64,000 nt of DNA from Strongyloides papillosus (GCA_005656395.1 SRSI01000050.1:4402001-4466000), one strand, 5' to 3'. Counted from the stretch's first letter, positions 23,505 to 35,081 are shown. Numbers and translations are program-made. The notes: a model not told the origin generated them from the sequence alone.

Positions 23505-26500
23505 ATGGCAGACGTCAAATCATCAAATAAAGTCATCGATATCTCTGAGGTAGTAAAAATTATGAGAGGGTTATCAATCACTAAATTGGTCAATCAAGAA
23601 AATTTTCTACTATGGAAAGAAGATTTTTCAACATTGTTGGAATGTTTAAGTTGGAAGTATGAAGATCTTAAAGATAAAAATTTAAGTACTGGTTGTTCTG
23701 CTAAAATCATAAGATTAACTCTATCGGACGATTTAAAAAGAGAATTTTTGTATACTGATAATTCTTTTGATCTGATAAAGGATATTGAAATGAAATTCAA
23801 GCGAACAACAATTATTGATATCATTAATTTAAAATCTGAACTTTATACTTTCCAAGAAACTGATCCAATGACAATGATCTCAAGAGTTAAAAGTGTTGTA
23901 ATGCAACTGAAGCAACTAGATCAAATCATTAATGATACGGAAATGTGTCATATAATTTTGACAAAACTGGATGCTAAGTATGATATGATGAAAACAACTC
24001 TTACTGACTCAATAACTTTAGAAGATTTGGTTCAAAGAATAAAATCACAATCAGATGCAATGGTAACTAATGATATTAGTGAAACATCCTTTTACGTAAA
24101 TAAGAAATTTAGCTCACATAACCGGAATAAAAATTACCAAATTAAAAGAAATAATGTAAAATCTCAACTTTGCTACAATTGTAGAGGAACAGGACATCAA
24201 GCTAAAGTTTGCCCTTCACCTTCTAACTATGTCAATTTCAGTGTTGAAGATGATGTTGATAACATTATAGATGAAGATAGTGATTATGGTTTCTTCATGG
24301 GGACAATTGCATCAATGGCACAAACAATGGAAAGTTTATGGATCATTGATTCTGGTGCATCTGTTCATATAACAAATGAAAAATCTAAATTATCAAATCT
24401 TCGTCCACTGGATAAACATATACCGGTTAAAACAGCCGATGGTACTATATTAAATATTAAAGAATGTGGTGATTTATATATTGATAAAATATTGGTAAAA
24501 AATGTCTTATATAATGAAAATGTAGCTGCTAATTTACTATCATTTGTAAAGTTGATGGAAGAAGGCTTACTGGTTAGTAATGGTAGTGAATTTAAATTGA
24601 AACAGAAAGATGTATCTATTCCAATTGTTTCCAAATCTGGGGTTCTTATAATTGATCAAAAGATAAGAAATGATAGAGTTGACGATGCCTTGATGTGGCA
24701 CAAACGTCTTGGACATGCTAATCCTAGATTAATTAAAGAAGTTACAGGTTTGTCAATGAATAATAAATGCATTGACTGTGCAAGTATTAAAATTACAAGA
24801 ATACCTCATAAAATTGAAATAACTGCAAACGTACCACTTGAAAGGTTATCAATTGATTTAGGTGAACCTAAAACATCAGAAACAATTAGTGGTTACAGGT
24901 ATTATTTAGCTATTTTAGATATTTTCAGTAAAGCAATTTTTGTTAAACCAATTAAAAGGAAAAGTGAAGCCATAGTTGCACTTGAAAAAGGTATAATATT
25001 CTTAGAAAATATTACAGGACATAAAGTTCGATTCCTGAGATCAGATAAAGGTACTGAATTTTTGAATCAACAGGTTTCAGAGTTATGTCGTCGTAGAAGT
25101 ATAACCCAAGAATTTACTGAAAGTGCTACTCCAGAAGCTAATCCAGTAGAAAGATATAACAGAACTTTGAAAAACATGACAGGTACAATTATTCAATCAC
25201 AGAGATTACCTTGTAAACTCTGGCCTGAAATAATTCAAAGTTGTGCATTTTTAAGAAATCGTCTACCTTCTGCTACTACTGGTATTGCTCCACTCACAAT
25301 GTTGAATATCAAATTTGACTTGAAAAGAATTAAAATTATAGGTTGTTTAACTATAATGAATCAACATTTAATGAATAAAAGAAATTTAGCAAATAGAAGT
25401 GAAGTTGGCGTACTGGTTGGTTTTGGACAATCCTCACTTTCATACAAAGTCTTTCTGTTTTCAACAGGTACAGTAGTAAGTTCTTGCGATGTGTGGTTTG
25501 ATGAATCAAAAGATTTTATTGATTCTAAAGAGTACTATGAAAATAATGTACTTAAAAAGAATAAAACAGATGTTTATAGCTCAGATGATGAAAACGTTAA
25601 TGATTTCTTATCAAAGGTTGATACTAAACCAACTAACATCCACCATGATACGCCACATCCTAGAAAAGTCGATATTGATATAGAAAAATTAGTTGATGAG
25701 GTTACGGAATCACTTGAAAATTCTTTCAATATGGATAAAACACCGGTTGTGAAGAAATCATTTAATCCTAGGTTACCAAAAGTTGTAAACGGTGATGGTG
25801 TTAAAACTAGAAATCAAAGTATGACAGGTAATGCTTTAAAGTTAGCTTTAACATTAGAGTCAAAAGATAACTTTGATCAAAGTGATATTAGTTATGAAAA
25901 TGCGCCAAATGAAAAAACAGCTTTTCAAGATAAAAATTGGTTAGATGCAATTAACAAGGAGTTATCAAATATTGAAAGGATGAATACTTGGTCAATTTGT
26001 ACAATACCAGATAATGTTAAACCTTTAAAAACAAGATGGGTATTTGTAAAGAAACCTTGTGGTAAATATAAAGCTAGACTTGTTGTAAAAGGTTTTTTAC
26101 AGGAAGATAATGGTAGTTTTTATGCTCCAACTGCTAGTATGGTATCAATTAGATATCTTATTTCATTTGCTGCTCAAACAAATTCATTCATAAGGTTACT
26201 GGATGTTACTTGTGCCTTTCTTCAATCAAAATTAGAATCTCCAGAGTATATATTACCACCTACAGGATTTAATTGTGATATTAAAGGTAATGAGTGTTTA
26301 CAGTTACACCGTGCTTTATATGGACTGCGTCAATCACCTAAAGCCTGGGGGGAAACATTTCGTGAAGCATTACTGAAATATAATTTTAATGAAACAAATT
26401 TCGATTATTCAGTTTATGTGAAATTTGAAAATAACACATTTGTGGTAGTACTGGTTTATGTAGATGATGTAATGATAATTTCTCCCAGTGATACTTTGTG

Positions 26501-27413
26501 TATTGATGTTACTAATCATTTAAAGAATGAGTTTGAATTAAAAGACTATGAATTTGTTGATAATAACTGGGTGGATTTTGTAGGTATGGAATTAAGAAAG
26601 ATAAATAACGGGTATGAACTTTGTCAGAAGAGGAAAATCATTGAACTTATAAATGACAATGAAAAGCTTAATTTGACAAGTAAAGTTACACCAACAAGTA
26701 ATAGAAATCTTGATGATGAAAGTATTTTACTGGATGAAAATCAAAAGAAGACATTTTTGTCGCTACTTGGAAGAATTTCATATATTGCATTAAATTCAAG
26801 ACCAGATTTATCATTTGCTACAAATAGAATAGCTAAATATGCTGCAAATCCAAAACTTAATCACTTGTCTGAATTAACAAGAATTATTTCTTACTTAAAA
26901 TATAGACCGGATGTAACACTAAAATATATTAAAAGGTCTGATGATTTAAAATTAGAATGCTTTTCAGACGCTAGTTTTGCACCAAGTAGCACAGATTTAA
27001 GATCTATTACTGGTATGGCATGTTATCTAAACAATGATCTATTTTATTGGTCAACTAAAAGGCAAACCAAAGTTGCACGTTCTACATTTATAGCGGAATT
27101 ATTTGCTTTAGTTTATGGTACAGATACGTTAATGCATACAGGGAAATTTGTGAAGTTATTTAAACCGGAATCTAAACTTATTCTATATACTGACAATTTA
27201 CCATTATTTATTTCTTTAAAACGTGATGCAGGTTATAGTTCAAAAGCAAAAGCAGTTGATATTGATTTTATCTATCTTAAAGAATGTTTAAAGAAAATAG
27301 AAGTAATACATGTTAGTTCTGAAGAAATGTTAGCAGATTCATTAACAAAACCATTTTCTTCAGAAAGATTAATGGATGTGTTTACTGGCAGAGGGGAAGT
27401 GTTGAATAAATAG
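23505..27413 (+). CDS. Copia gag-pol polyprotein
   Basis: 1302 codons, uninterrupted. In order: a gag region of the copia UBN2 type; a CCHC zinc knuckle near residue 223 (CYNCRGTGHQAKVC); aspartic protease near 282 (IIDSGAS); the integrase zinc site (WHKRLGH...CIDC); the integrase DDE core (LSIDLGE, RSDKGTEF, ATPEANPVERYN); reverse transcriptase with ARLVVKGFLQ, LDVTCAFLQ, LYGLRQSPKAW and the catalytic YVDDVM near 985; and RNase H beginning FSDASF near 1153, with a later YTDN. Integrase before reverse transcriptase separates copia from Ty3/gypsy. There is no separate gag frame or frameshift. The last codons and the stop lie inside the 3' LTR, and the purine tract is translated as part of GRGEV. 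All key residues seen are intact. Confidence 0.97.
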   Translation: MADVKSSNKVIDISEVVKIMRGLSITKLVNQENFLLWKEDFSTLLECLSWKYEDLKDKNLSTGCSAKIIRLTLSDDLKREFLYTDNSFDLIKDIEMKFKRTTIIDIINLKSELYTFQETDPMTMISRVKSVVMQLKQLDQIINDTEMCHIILTKLDAKYDMMKTTLTDSITLEDLVQRIKSQSDAMVTNDISETSFYVNKKFSSHNRNKNYQIKRNNVKSQLCYNCRGTGHQAKVCPSPSNYVNFSVEDDVDNIIDEDSDYGFFMGTIASMAQTMESLWIIDSGASVHITNEKSKLSNLRPLDKHIPVKTADGTILNIKECGDLYIDKILVKNVLYNENVAANLLSFVKLMEEGLLVSNGSEFKLKQKDVSIPIVSKSGVLIIDQKIRNDRVDDALMWHKRLGHANPRLIKEVTGLSMNNKCIDCASIKITRIPHKIEITANVPLERLSIDLGEPKTSETISGYRYYLAILDIFSKAIFVKPIKRKSEAIVALEKGIIFLENITGHKVRFLRSDKGTEFLNQQVSELCRRRSITQEFTESATPEANPVERYNRTLKNMTGTIIQSQRLPCKLWPEIIQSCAFLRNRLPSATTGIAPLTMLNIKFDLKRIKIIGCLTIMNQHLMNKRNLANRSEVGVLVGFGQSSLSYKVFLFSTGTVVSSCDVWFDESKDFIDSKEYYENNVLKKNKTDVYSSDDENVNDFLSKVDTKPTNIHHDTPHPRKVDIDIEKLVDEVTESLENSFNMDKTPVVKKSFNPRLPKVVNGDGVKTRNQSMTGNALKLALTLESKDNFDQSDISYENAPNEKTAFQDKNWLDAINKELSNIERMNTWSICTIPDNVKPLKTRWVFVKKPCGKYKARLVVKGFLQEDNGSFYAPTASMVSIRYLISFAAQTNSFIRLLDVTCAFLQSKLESPEYILPPTGFNCDIKGNECLQLHRALYGLRQSPKAWGETFREALLKYNFNETNFDYSVYVKFENNTFVVVLVYVDDVMIISPSDTLCIDVTNHLKNEFELKDYEFVDNNWVDFVGMELRKINNGYELCQKRKIIELINDNEKLNLTSKVTPTSNRNLDDESILLDENQKKTFLSLLGRISYIALNSRPDLSFATNRIAKYAANPKLNHLSELTRIISYLKYRPDVTLKYIKRSDDLKLECFSDASFAPSSTDLRSITGMACYLNNDLFYWSTKRQTKVARSTFIAELFALVYGTDTLMHTGKFVKLFKPESKLILYTDNLPLFISLKRDAGYSSKAKAVDIDFIYLKECLKKIEVIHVSSEEMLADSLTKPFSSERLMDVFTGRGEVLNK
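27390..27399 (+). other. Polypurine tract
   Basis: AGAGGGGAAG abuts the 3' LTR, the expected position of the plus-strand priming site. It lies inside the polyprotein reading frame. Confidence 0.9.
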
Positions 27414-27493
27414 GATGATATTTAAATATATATATACATGCATAAGTTAGATTTATGGTCATTATTATTTTTTCTCATTTGTCTTATTTAACA
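27400..27493 (+). repeat. 3' LTR of the copia element
   Basis: 94 bp, identical to 23181-23274. It supplies the stop codon (27411-27413) of the polyprotein and, read antisense, the premature stop of the host gene fragment. Confidence 0.95.
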
Positions 27494-28107
27494 CAACTAA
27501 TCTGTCTGTACCTGTTTCTGTTGGAATAAAATGCTCCAGCTGGTATACTAATTTGCGTTATATTATCATGTCTAATAAATCTTAAAGCATGTAAGATGAG
27601 ATCAGAATTATAAGTAAAATAACCATCTAGAAAAAATTCAAGTTTTTCAGCTTGTTTACGTTCTTGGCTTTGAACGTTTAACTCTTCAGCAAATTTCTCA
27701 GCAAATAGTCTATAACTTCTTCCTCTAAATTCTGACAAAGTACCATTCATGTCTGTTGTAACAGTATTTCTTCTAAAAAGAACTTCTCCAAAAAAGTTTT
27801 TTGCTGTATTTAAATTCATTTCTGATTTCTCATCTTTTTCGAATTCTATATCTTCTAACTCAGCATAACAAAGTAAACGATTAGAACTATCTTTTGTTTT
27901 AATACTAATATTTTGCATATCTACATAACACATCATATTCCTATTAATCGGTTGAATTTCAATATAATGATTTATCCATTTACAACATTTTGCAAGATTT
28001 CCGATATCATGTAATGATGGTAAATTTTTTAATATCTTTTCTCTTATCAATTTTATACTTAATATCTTTTCTAGAGATAAATTTTCTTCATTTACTTTTG
28101 TATCCAT

Positions 28108-28610
28108 TGGGTGTAAAATATTTTAGTATATAAGAAATAGTAATGAAGTAATAAATACTTCCGCTAGATATGTAAAATCTTAAAATAAAACTATTATATT
28201 TGGTTATATTCTCATTTAAGTTAATCAGGTTTTAGGAAGTTCAAGTAGATCTTAGGACAAGAATCCATAAGATTTAATGAAATCCAAGCAAAGTGGATTA
28301 GAAATATTAAATTTAAATGATTTTTTTAAAGTTAATTTTTTCACATATTTTTTAAAGAAACATCAGTTTATGTTACTTGTAACATCGTTCAAAAAAAGCA
28401 TAACAATAACTTAGTTATGTTATCTTTTACGCTTTATCGTTACATTTTATCTTGTTAATATCAATAGAAGTGATAAAAAAATATATTTTAAGACGATGAT
28501 AAAAACAAATTATTGATCACAACGATAAAATTACTTGGAAAATAAAATTTACTACAAGAAGAGAGCAATATTAAAATATTATTAAATCAATCCATTTAAG
28601 GCAATTAAAT
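28108..28610. other. Intergenic region
   Basis: About 500 bp of AT-rich sequence. No gene or structured element recognised. Confidence 0.6.
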
Positions 28611-29002
28611 TCAAATAAAAAATACTTTGAAAAGTAACAAACATGATAAGAAAAAACGTGAATTGGAATAATATAGACCTCCACTATTGCAATAGTCTGT
28701 TGAACAGCAACAAGCAAAGACTTCACCGGCTTCTTTAGTTCTCCTACATCCAGATCCCTAAAAACAAATTTTAGATATATTGATTATAAAATTATACAAC
28801 AAACCCATGAACAATATGAATTTGAGGGACAAGTATGATATTTAGTACCATCTACAAGAACACCAGAAACACAATATTGTGAGTAACAACTAATTATCCC
28901 TAAATTTTCTATTTCTCCATGACCATCAAAACAACGTAGTGAGAAAGTTCTAGAGATATGTAATAAAAATATTATTAATAAAACGCATCTTGATACTATC
29001 AT
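28611..29002 (-). CDS. Secreted/GPI-type ET-module (Ly6-like) protein
   Basis: Two exons: 29002-28805 and 28757-28611, with a 47-nt intron (GT...TTTTAG) in phase 0, giving 114 residues. I chose the Met that begins the signal peptide (MIVSRCVLLIIFLLHISRTF); in-frame Mets exist further upstream. The mature chain opens LRCFDGHG and closes FACCCSTDYCNSGG. The CCC..DYCN ending with eight to ten cysteines is the hallmark of the nematode ET module, related in layout to three-finger Ly6 domains. The last ~15 residues are hydrophobic (FFLSCLLLFKVFFI), suggesting a GPI-attachment signal. Likely a small cell-surface protein. Function within the family is largely unknown. Confidence 0.75.
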
Positions 29003-30687
29003 TTTGATAAATAATATTCCCATTCTTGAATTATTCTTCAAATATGAAATAAAAAAGGGGTATTGTCTTGTTATACTATAATAATAAAGAAACTTACTCA
29101 TTTTTATTACATTTATTATGGTTAACATCAATACAATAACATTGTTAATATATCATTGTGTAAATATATCTCTTCGATTTTGTAAAATATATTTTTATTA
29201 AAATATTAATTATTATTACTAATCATTTAGAAAAAAATTATTACTTGTGTATTATACAATGGAATTTCATGATTGATTAATTTAGTAAAAAAGGGTACTT
29301 TTCTGTTATATTAACCAAAAAATGAAGCACATAAAAACGATCTATTTTCACATAAATTATCACATCTAAGTTAATCAAATCGATTTGTATTGATAAATTG
29401 TTTGTAAAAAAATTTTTTTCGAAAAATTGCTAATAATAAGGTCCTTGGGAAAGTTTAAAGTCATTGAGTCTGTGAATGATAGGAATTGCCGAAACATAAT
29501 AGAAGTACTAAAAAAGGATAAATGAGAATATCCTTATCATTTCTGATATCCTGAGAGGTTATTAAAAGTAGATGATTCTTAAATGGTATTAAAAATTTTG
29601 AAAATGAAAAATTTTAAAATTTAATTTTTTTAATAATAATTATGTTAAAATAGCTTTATTTTATATTACTCATTTATAAATAATCAAAAGCTGTTATTGA
29701 TAACAATTAAAGACAATATCTTTGGGGGATAAAACAGAAAAGTACCAATTTTTCCTTAAAATAATAGTCTTTAACATAAAAAGGTATTGACAACAAATAA
29801 TTCATTATATATTTATGAATCATCTGAATTCAATTTTTTTTGCCAGTGAATCTACTACATATAATGTTTTTCACCCATGAATACCGTATGAAACCTCTGA
29901 ATCCACTGTAATTACCTATAAATACAAATGCATCCATAATTATCATATTGATAACATCTATTATCAATATCACTAAGAACTTTCCCAATATTAAGTCTGT
30001 ACTTTATCTCTAGTTGGAAAAAGTTCTAAAATCAGCAATTTTGTGTATATTTGATCAAATATAAAATTAAGCAAAAAATAACCAAAAGCATTTGCATTCC
30101 TTGATGTCGAATCTGTCTTGTCATCGTTATACTCTTTTTGTGAGGTACAGACTACTGAGAAAAGTTTGGTATAAAAAACAATAGCACATGCTTTAAACTT
30201 TATTTTAATGAAAAATTTAAATTAATTAGCATCTTAGTTAGTAAGCGAAGTTGCTATCAAGCACGATAATTCATTTTTACATGCTCCAAAGAAGTTTCAA
30301 ATAGGTTATACTTAAAAAAATTCTTCTAATTCACTTTTTTTTATACAGTTAACTACTGTTCTTAGAATAAACTTTAAAAGTTTTGGTAAAAGACTTTATA
30401 TATTTGTTAATAGCTTATTTATGATAAAAAGGAAATCTTATATAATTGATTCTGTTGGATAGGAAATCATTTTAATATCATTCTATTGAAATTGTATATA
30501 ATATTTTATAACGGATAGAATATAAACCAAAATTTTTATTATTACAAACATTTTGTATACATTTATAACAATTCAGTATGAAATATTTATGTATAAACTT
30601 TATATTGGGACAAACTTTGATAGTCAAAGCTATGTATTAAATTTATGTATAACTTTTTTAAGATTAATTATTTACTATGAAATTTAA
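29003..30687. other. Intergenic region
   Basis: About 1.7 kb with no supportable gene. Some phrases (CATGAATACC, ACCTCT.AAT) recur loosely near 57.9-58.4 kb, but I could not establish a repeat by eye. Confidence 0.55.
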
Positions 30688-32877
30688 TTATAAACTTTTG
30701 TTCTTTGAAGTTGTGATGCTTGAACTTTTAGATTCAATACTCTTTGTTTTGATGCCTGATACTGAATTACTTTTTGACCTTGAGTTACTTTTACTACTTA
30801 GTGTACTTGAATCAGATACTGTCTTGGACTTTGAAGCACATGAATTAGAATTTAATACAGCGGCATTTTTCTTTTTATGTCTTATCAAAGAGATAACATA
30901 TATTACTTTAAGGATTACAATTAAAAGTACAAGAATAGCACCACAAGCAATGGGTATAAAAACAATCGAACTTATACTGTGCTTCATATTATCCTTATCA
31001 TAAGTTTGAATATTCTGGTCAACAGATGCAATGTCTTTGCTTGTAAAATTCATGTAAGTACATTTGATTTCTGTAGGTAAATTAAATTCGCTTTCATTAT
31101 CTGGATGGTATATTACATAATGTTTGTATTTTTTAAAATTTTTATTTCTACTTTTATTGCTAAATTGAAATGATATTGTTTCTTTTTCTTGATGCGTAAC
31201 ATTCATTTCAATTAACGTTTGGTTACCCATATTTACAGTTGCACATGTATACAAACGTTTATTTGGTTTATTCTTTTTAACTTTTTTTATATTAGGATCT
31301 AACTCTCCTGGTAATATTTGAAATTCACTATTAAGTATTTCATATACCTCACTATTATGTATTGTACATGTATAAACTCCAGCAACTTCTTCAATACTTT
31401 CTGTTATCTTAATGCTAATACTTGCGTTACCAGAATAAGGTTTACCGTTAGCATCTTTAATTTTTGTTATACGTGTACTGTACTTTTTATTATAAAAGTT
31501 TGTGTAACGATCATCATTATTTTTAAGTAAAACTGCATGACAAGATAGTTCTTGATCTTTTTGTTCTTTAATAGAAACAATATACGTTTCAATACTTTTA
31601 CCAGTAGAGTTATTTTTTTTTAATTTTGGAGGATTTATTGTCGAACCAATTTTCAATCTTAATTTAGCAACTTCCACTTTGTGATTAGCTACACAAGAAG
31701 GTGAAAATATTGGTAAATCATTATCTGTATCAAAAAATTTCTCTGCACCGTCTTTATACTTGCTTAAAATGTATTCTTTATCATAAGCATAAATTTTTTG
31801 ATTAACATAGAAATTAACACTTTTAATTGATGTGATGTATTCCATAATTGGTTCAGATGAATTCATAATATCAGTTGAATTGATAAAAGTGAAAATATAA
31901 TGATTTGTTATATTTACATCACCACAGAAAAAATTGTCTCCGTCTATTGTTAAAAATTTAGATGAAATGTCTTCACTTTGATCAAATTCGTAACCAATTT
32001 TGATAGGCGTTGGATCTGCTAATTTCTCATATTGTTCTAACGTTCCACAAGTAAATGTATTCCTATTTGAAAAATTTTGGCCACGAGAGATATTTTCTAA
32101 CATGAACGTTGGAACTAGTTTATGTCTATCCATATCATTTGGAAGAGATGGAAAGTCATTCTTAACATATTTACTTGGAATAAACTTGGCTGAGCTTTGT
32201 TTTCTTATCCAATTTATGTATGGACAGGCAACAAGAACTATGTGAGCATTTCCAGCAGGTTTGTCAGAATTATAAAAGAAAATATAATCAATATTTTTGT
32301 TTGGAGAAGTTTGAAAACCAATAAAAAACACTTTGTCAACTTCTCTATCTACAAGAATTCGTTCACTAATATTTGTATGTGAATTAACCATTGGAAATGG
32401 ACCAATGTCACATTTATAAACAGAGCATCTAATTCCATTCACGTACTTTTCTATTCGATGTCCTACTACATTTTCATTAAAGACACCAAGTTTTGAAGCA
32501 AATTCCAATGGACAAAACAAGAAATTAATATTGTTCTTTAAATCGACGGGTACATTGTAGTAATTAAAATACAAAGTTTCTAGTGGTATCATTAATTTAA
32601 TAACCTTTTTGGCCAATACGTTAACATTTTCACTAACATTTTCAATAACAATTGAATCTGTTGTTGGAGCAGTGTTAATATCTTTTAAATAATAATATTC
32701 CTCTATCCTGTGTGAAATTACATTAATATTCGTTATTATAAAGAACCTTTCTTTACCATTTAATGGGGATTTGGCACTGCATTCATATGCACCCCATTCA
32801 TTGCTCTGTGACAGTAAAAAGTTGTTTGATATCCTTGTGTTCAAGAAGTAAAAGAATAAAAAATAACAAAACTTCAT
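30688..32877 (-). CDS. Large type I membrane protein, family with 61.7-kb gene
   Basis: A single exon of 729 codons. It starts with a hydrophobic signal peptide (MKFCYFLFFYFLNTRISNNF) and has a long Cys-containing ectodomain. A transmembrane helix lies near residues 645-672 (IVFIPIACGAILVLLIVILK), followed by a basic stop-transfer (RHKKK) and a Ser/Lys-rich cytoplasmic tail. The membrane-proximal part has YTCTIHNSE, reminiscent of an Ig-fold F strand. The ectodomain aligns with the protein at 61686-63881: FCP blocks, RCS(V/L)..C.IG, (V/C)(A/P)CPY..WI, (A)KFIPS, a D.RH block, FTCG, then (I/V)GY. The two are clearly paralogous. I do not recognise a named family; an adhesion or surface-recognition role is inference. 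Confidence 0.85.
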   Translation of the reverse strand: MKFCYFLFFYFLNTRISNNFLLSQSNEWGAYECSAKSPLNGKERFFIITNINVISHRIEEYYYLKDINTAPTTDSIVIENVSENVNVLAKKVIKLMIPLETLYFNYYNVPVDLKNNINFLFCPLEFASKLGVFNENVVGHRIEKYVNGIRCSVYKCDIGPFPMVNSHTNISERILVDREVDKVFFIGFQTSPNKNIDYIFFYNSDKPAGNAHIVLVACPYINWIRKQSSAKFIPSKYVKNDFPSLPNDMDRHKLVPTFMLENISRGQNFSNRNTFTCGTLEQYEKLADPTPIKIGYEFDQSEDISSKFLTIDGDNFFCGDVNITNHYIFTFINSTDIMNSSEPIMEYITSIKSVNFYVNQKIYAYDKEYILSKYKDGAEKFFDTDNDLPIFSPSCVANHKVEVAKLRLKIGSTINPPKLKKNNSTGKSIETYIVSIKEQKDQELSCHAVLLKNNDDRYTNFYNKKYSTRITKIKDANGKPYSGNASISIKITESIEEVAGVYTCTIHNSEVYEILNSEFQILPGELDPNIKKVKKNKPNKRLYTCATVNMGNQTLIEMNVTHQEKETISFQFSNKSRNKNFKKYKHYVIYHPDNESEFNLPTEIKCTYMNFTSKDIASVDQNIQTYDKDNMKHSISSIVFIPIACGAILVLLIVILKVIYVISLIRHKKKNAAVLNSNSCASKSKTVSDSSTLSSKSNSRSKSNSVSGIKTKSIESKSSSITTSKNKSL

Positions 32878-33277
32878 TTAAAAAATTGATAAAATTTCAT
32901 GGATTTTTCTCTTTTTAAGTGCTTAATTTTTAGATAAAATTTTAAATTATTTTCCAATCATTATTCTAATTTATCTATTTCCTAAATGATAAAAATTTGA
33001 TTAATATAACAATGATATTTTACTACCAAATGCTGAAATATTGAGCATGAGTAAATGTTCCACTAGAATATTAAAATTCCCATGCAAATGATTAAAGCAT
33101 TGAAGAATAATGATTTTTTTTTACTTTTGTTTAAAGTAAATATTTAATATATCAATAATTATACATCTATATGATAAAACATTTTTTAATTTGCACGATT
33201 TTTTATATAATTTTAATATTGATTTTAACTAAATAAACCTTAATTTCTTTTATAATATGATAAAGAATTTTTAAAAT
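32878..33277. other. Intergenic region
   Basis: AT-rich spacer between the membrane-protein gene and the first CAP unit. Nothing recognised. Confidence 0.6.
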
Positions 33278-34299
33278 TTATTTTCTTCCAAAACAATTGG
33301 ATCTCTTATTGAAAACATTCGTTCTATATTGACCACGAATATTGCCTTTTGGATAAAAATAAAGTGCAGCATATAAGAAATCACAATCTCTTGCAATACC
33401 AATACCAACTGATTTTGTATTTTTCCATAACATTTGTGTCAAATGTTGTGTTCCAGGTTTTGGACTATTTAATAGAAAATTGTATCTAGAACGTTCATCA
33501 TACCATTTAGATACCATTACTGAAGCTGCGGGATAGTAACTTGCCCAGACGAGTATTCCATAATATGTTGAAGAGACATAAAACAATTTTTTTTGTTTTG
33601 CCATTTGATTTGCATGTTCTTGAGCTAATCTATCAAGTTCAGCATTCTCTCTTAGTGTTTCTACTCTGTGATATCCTCTTATTAAATTTATATGATCCCG
33701 TATCTAGAGATTATATTCATATTTTACTGTTAAAAAATCTACCTTTGTTTTAAATAGAGAATAGTGGTTATAGTGATATTGCGTATGGTAAAAACCAGTC
33801 CATATACTAAAAAATAATATATTGGTAAATCTACTTTTGCTTAAATAATTGTTTATATTGAACCCTTTATAATTGTTAATGGAACACGGATTAGGTTTAG
33901 GAACGGGTTTTTCATTAACACCATTCCATTTTTTACCATTTTCCAGTATTGGAACATGTTTATTGCTATTTTTATGACTATGTTTCTTGCTATTTTCTGA
34001 AAATACTCAGTTATTGCTTGCTTTTTTACGAAGAGAATTAAAGTTGGATCAAAACTCGGAACTACCTTTTTTAAGAGAACCATAAGACTGTTCTTTTAAA
34101 CTGTTACCTGAAACAAGTTCATAATAATTTTTTAATTGTGACTTATATAAAGAAAAATACTTTCTCTACTTAAAGAATTTGTATAATTTAGCGAATGTGA
34201 GTTTTCATCATCGCTATTATATAATGGATTCGATATTGTACCAACTACAATATGAACTGTCACACTAACAAATAACACAATAGTTAGGATAAAATTCAT
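33278..34299 (-). pseudogene. CAP array unit A: intact CAP exon, decayed exon 1
   Basis: Exon 2 (33703-33278) is fully open. It encodes a CAP domain: LIRGYHRV at its start, YYPAASVMVSKWYDE, GTQHLTQMLWKNTK and YFYPKGNIRGQY. This is the only readable unit in which the His of the CAP signature (HLTQ) survives. Exon 1 runs from an ATG at 34299 to the donor at 33743. It opens well with a signal peptide and acidic segment but meets TAA after ~55 codons and needs at least one frameshift to reach the conserved module (YKGFNINNYLSKSRFTN). There the DCDY.C cysteines of other units are lost (IWTGFYHTQY). Most likely a pseudogene; an alternative upstream exon serving the intact CAP exon is possible. Confidence 0.75.
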
Positions 34300-35081
34300 T
34301 AGAAATTATTTAAAAAAAGGCTTCTAAAATTTTGGCATATATATATTGTGGTAATTTTTTCATCAAAAAGGATAATTAAATAAAGTACTACAAAATTTGC
34401 AATATTATTATGCACAATTTGAATTTGCAATGATCATGTTCTTTAAAATATTAATTTTTCTTTACACTTTTTCATTGATAAAATTATATAAAAAATATAT
34501 TAAAGTTTTTTTAATGTAGCAAATTAAAAATTCTGAACTATAGTATCATTTTTTGATCATAAAGGAATTTATCAAAAAGCAGAAAAAACAAACGACAGTT
34601 ATCTTTGATTATGCATTTTTGAAATTTACTTAACTTAAAAGTCAATTAAATATTTTATAGTTATAGGAAATTTTTCAATATATTGTTCAGTTATCAGTTA
34701 TTATATATAAATAGAAAACTTCTAACATAGTTTATCAAAACTTTACATTAAAAAAAAGTTTCATTTGTTTTATTACAATTAATTGTAGTAATAAAAACCT
34801 ATATTATGGTATAATATTTCAAATGTTCTACTATGAAATTATCTTTTAACAATTCATTTAAAATAATGCTAACAATTTTTGTAATTTATTTCTGAAATCT
34901 ACTTTATCTTATTATTGCTATGATGAATTCAACAATTGGAAAACGTTGAAGATAATACAAATTTTAAATCTTAATTATCGTGATTTTTTAAAATTGCTAA
35001 AAATTATATTTTAAGTAAGTATATAATAATTTCTTTAAGAATTTAAAAAAGAATTTATTTAAATTATTTTACTTAAATTTA

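Larger units (their letters stand above)
23181..27493 (+). mobile_element. Complete Ty1/copia LTR retrotransposon
   Basis: The element is 4313 bp, bounded by identical 94-bp direct repeats (LTRs) and by a perfect 5-bp target duplication CAACT (23176-23180 and 27494-27498). LTRs begin TGTTGAATAA and end TTATTTAACA, giving the expected TG...CA ends and a near-perfect short inverted repeat. A single open reading frame carries gag, protease, integrase, reverse transcriptase and RNase H in that order, which is the Ty1/copia (Pseudoviridae) arrangement. Identical LTRs and an unbroken frame indicate very recent insertion. It lies antisense within the F-box/LRR gene. Confidence 0.97.
22155..28107 (-). 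pseudogene. F-box/LRR-type gene split by a copia insertion
   Basis: The gene lies in two pieces: 28107-27494 (5' part) and 23180-22155 (3' part). The 5' part encodes an F-box-like N-terminus (LIREKILKNLPSLHDIGNLA then KCCKWINHYIE). The 3' part encodes leucine-rich-repeat-like sequence (FPNLKKLEIFHFD, LKILLISL, VELLKLVNVYHFN, IKLLIIDCQSY). Counting the 5-bp target duplication once, the pieces total 1635 nt, a multiple of three, and the frame continues exactly across the junction with no internal stop. The gene was therefore intact (about 544 codons) until insertion. F-box/LRR proteins are substrate adaptors of SCF ubiquitin ligases. The insertion stops the 5' part within four codons. The 3' part is left with an ATG supplied by antisense LTR sequence at 23243. 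Confidence 0.85.
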
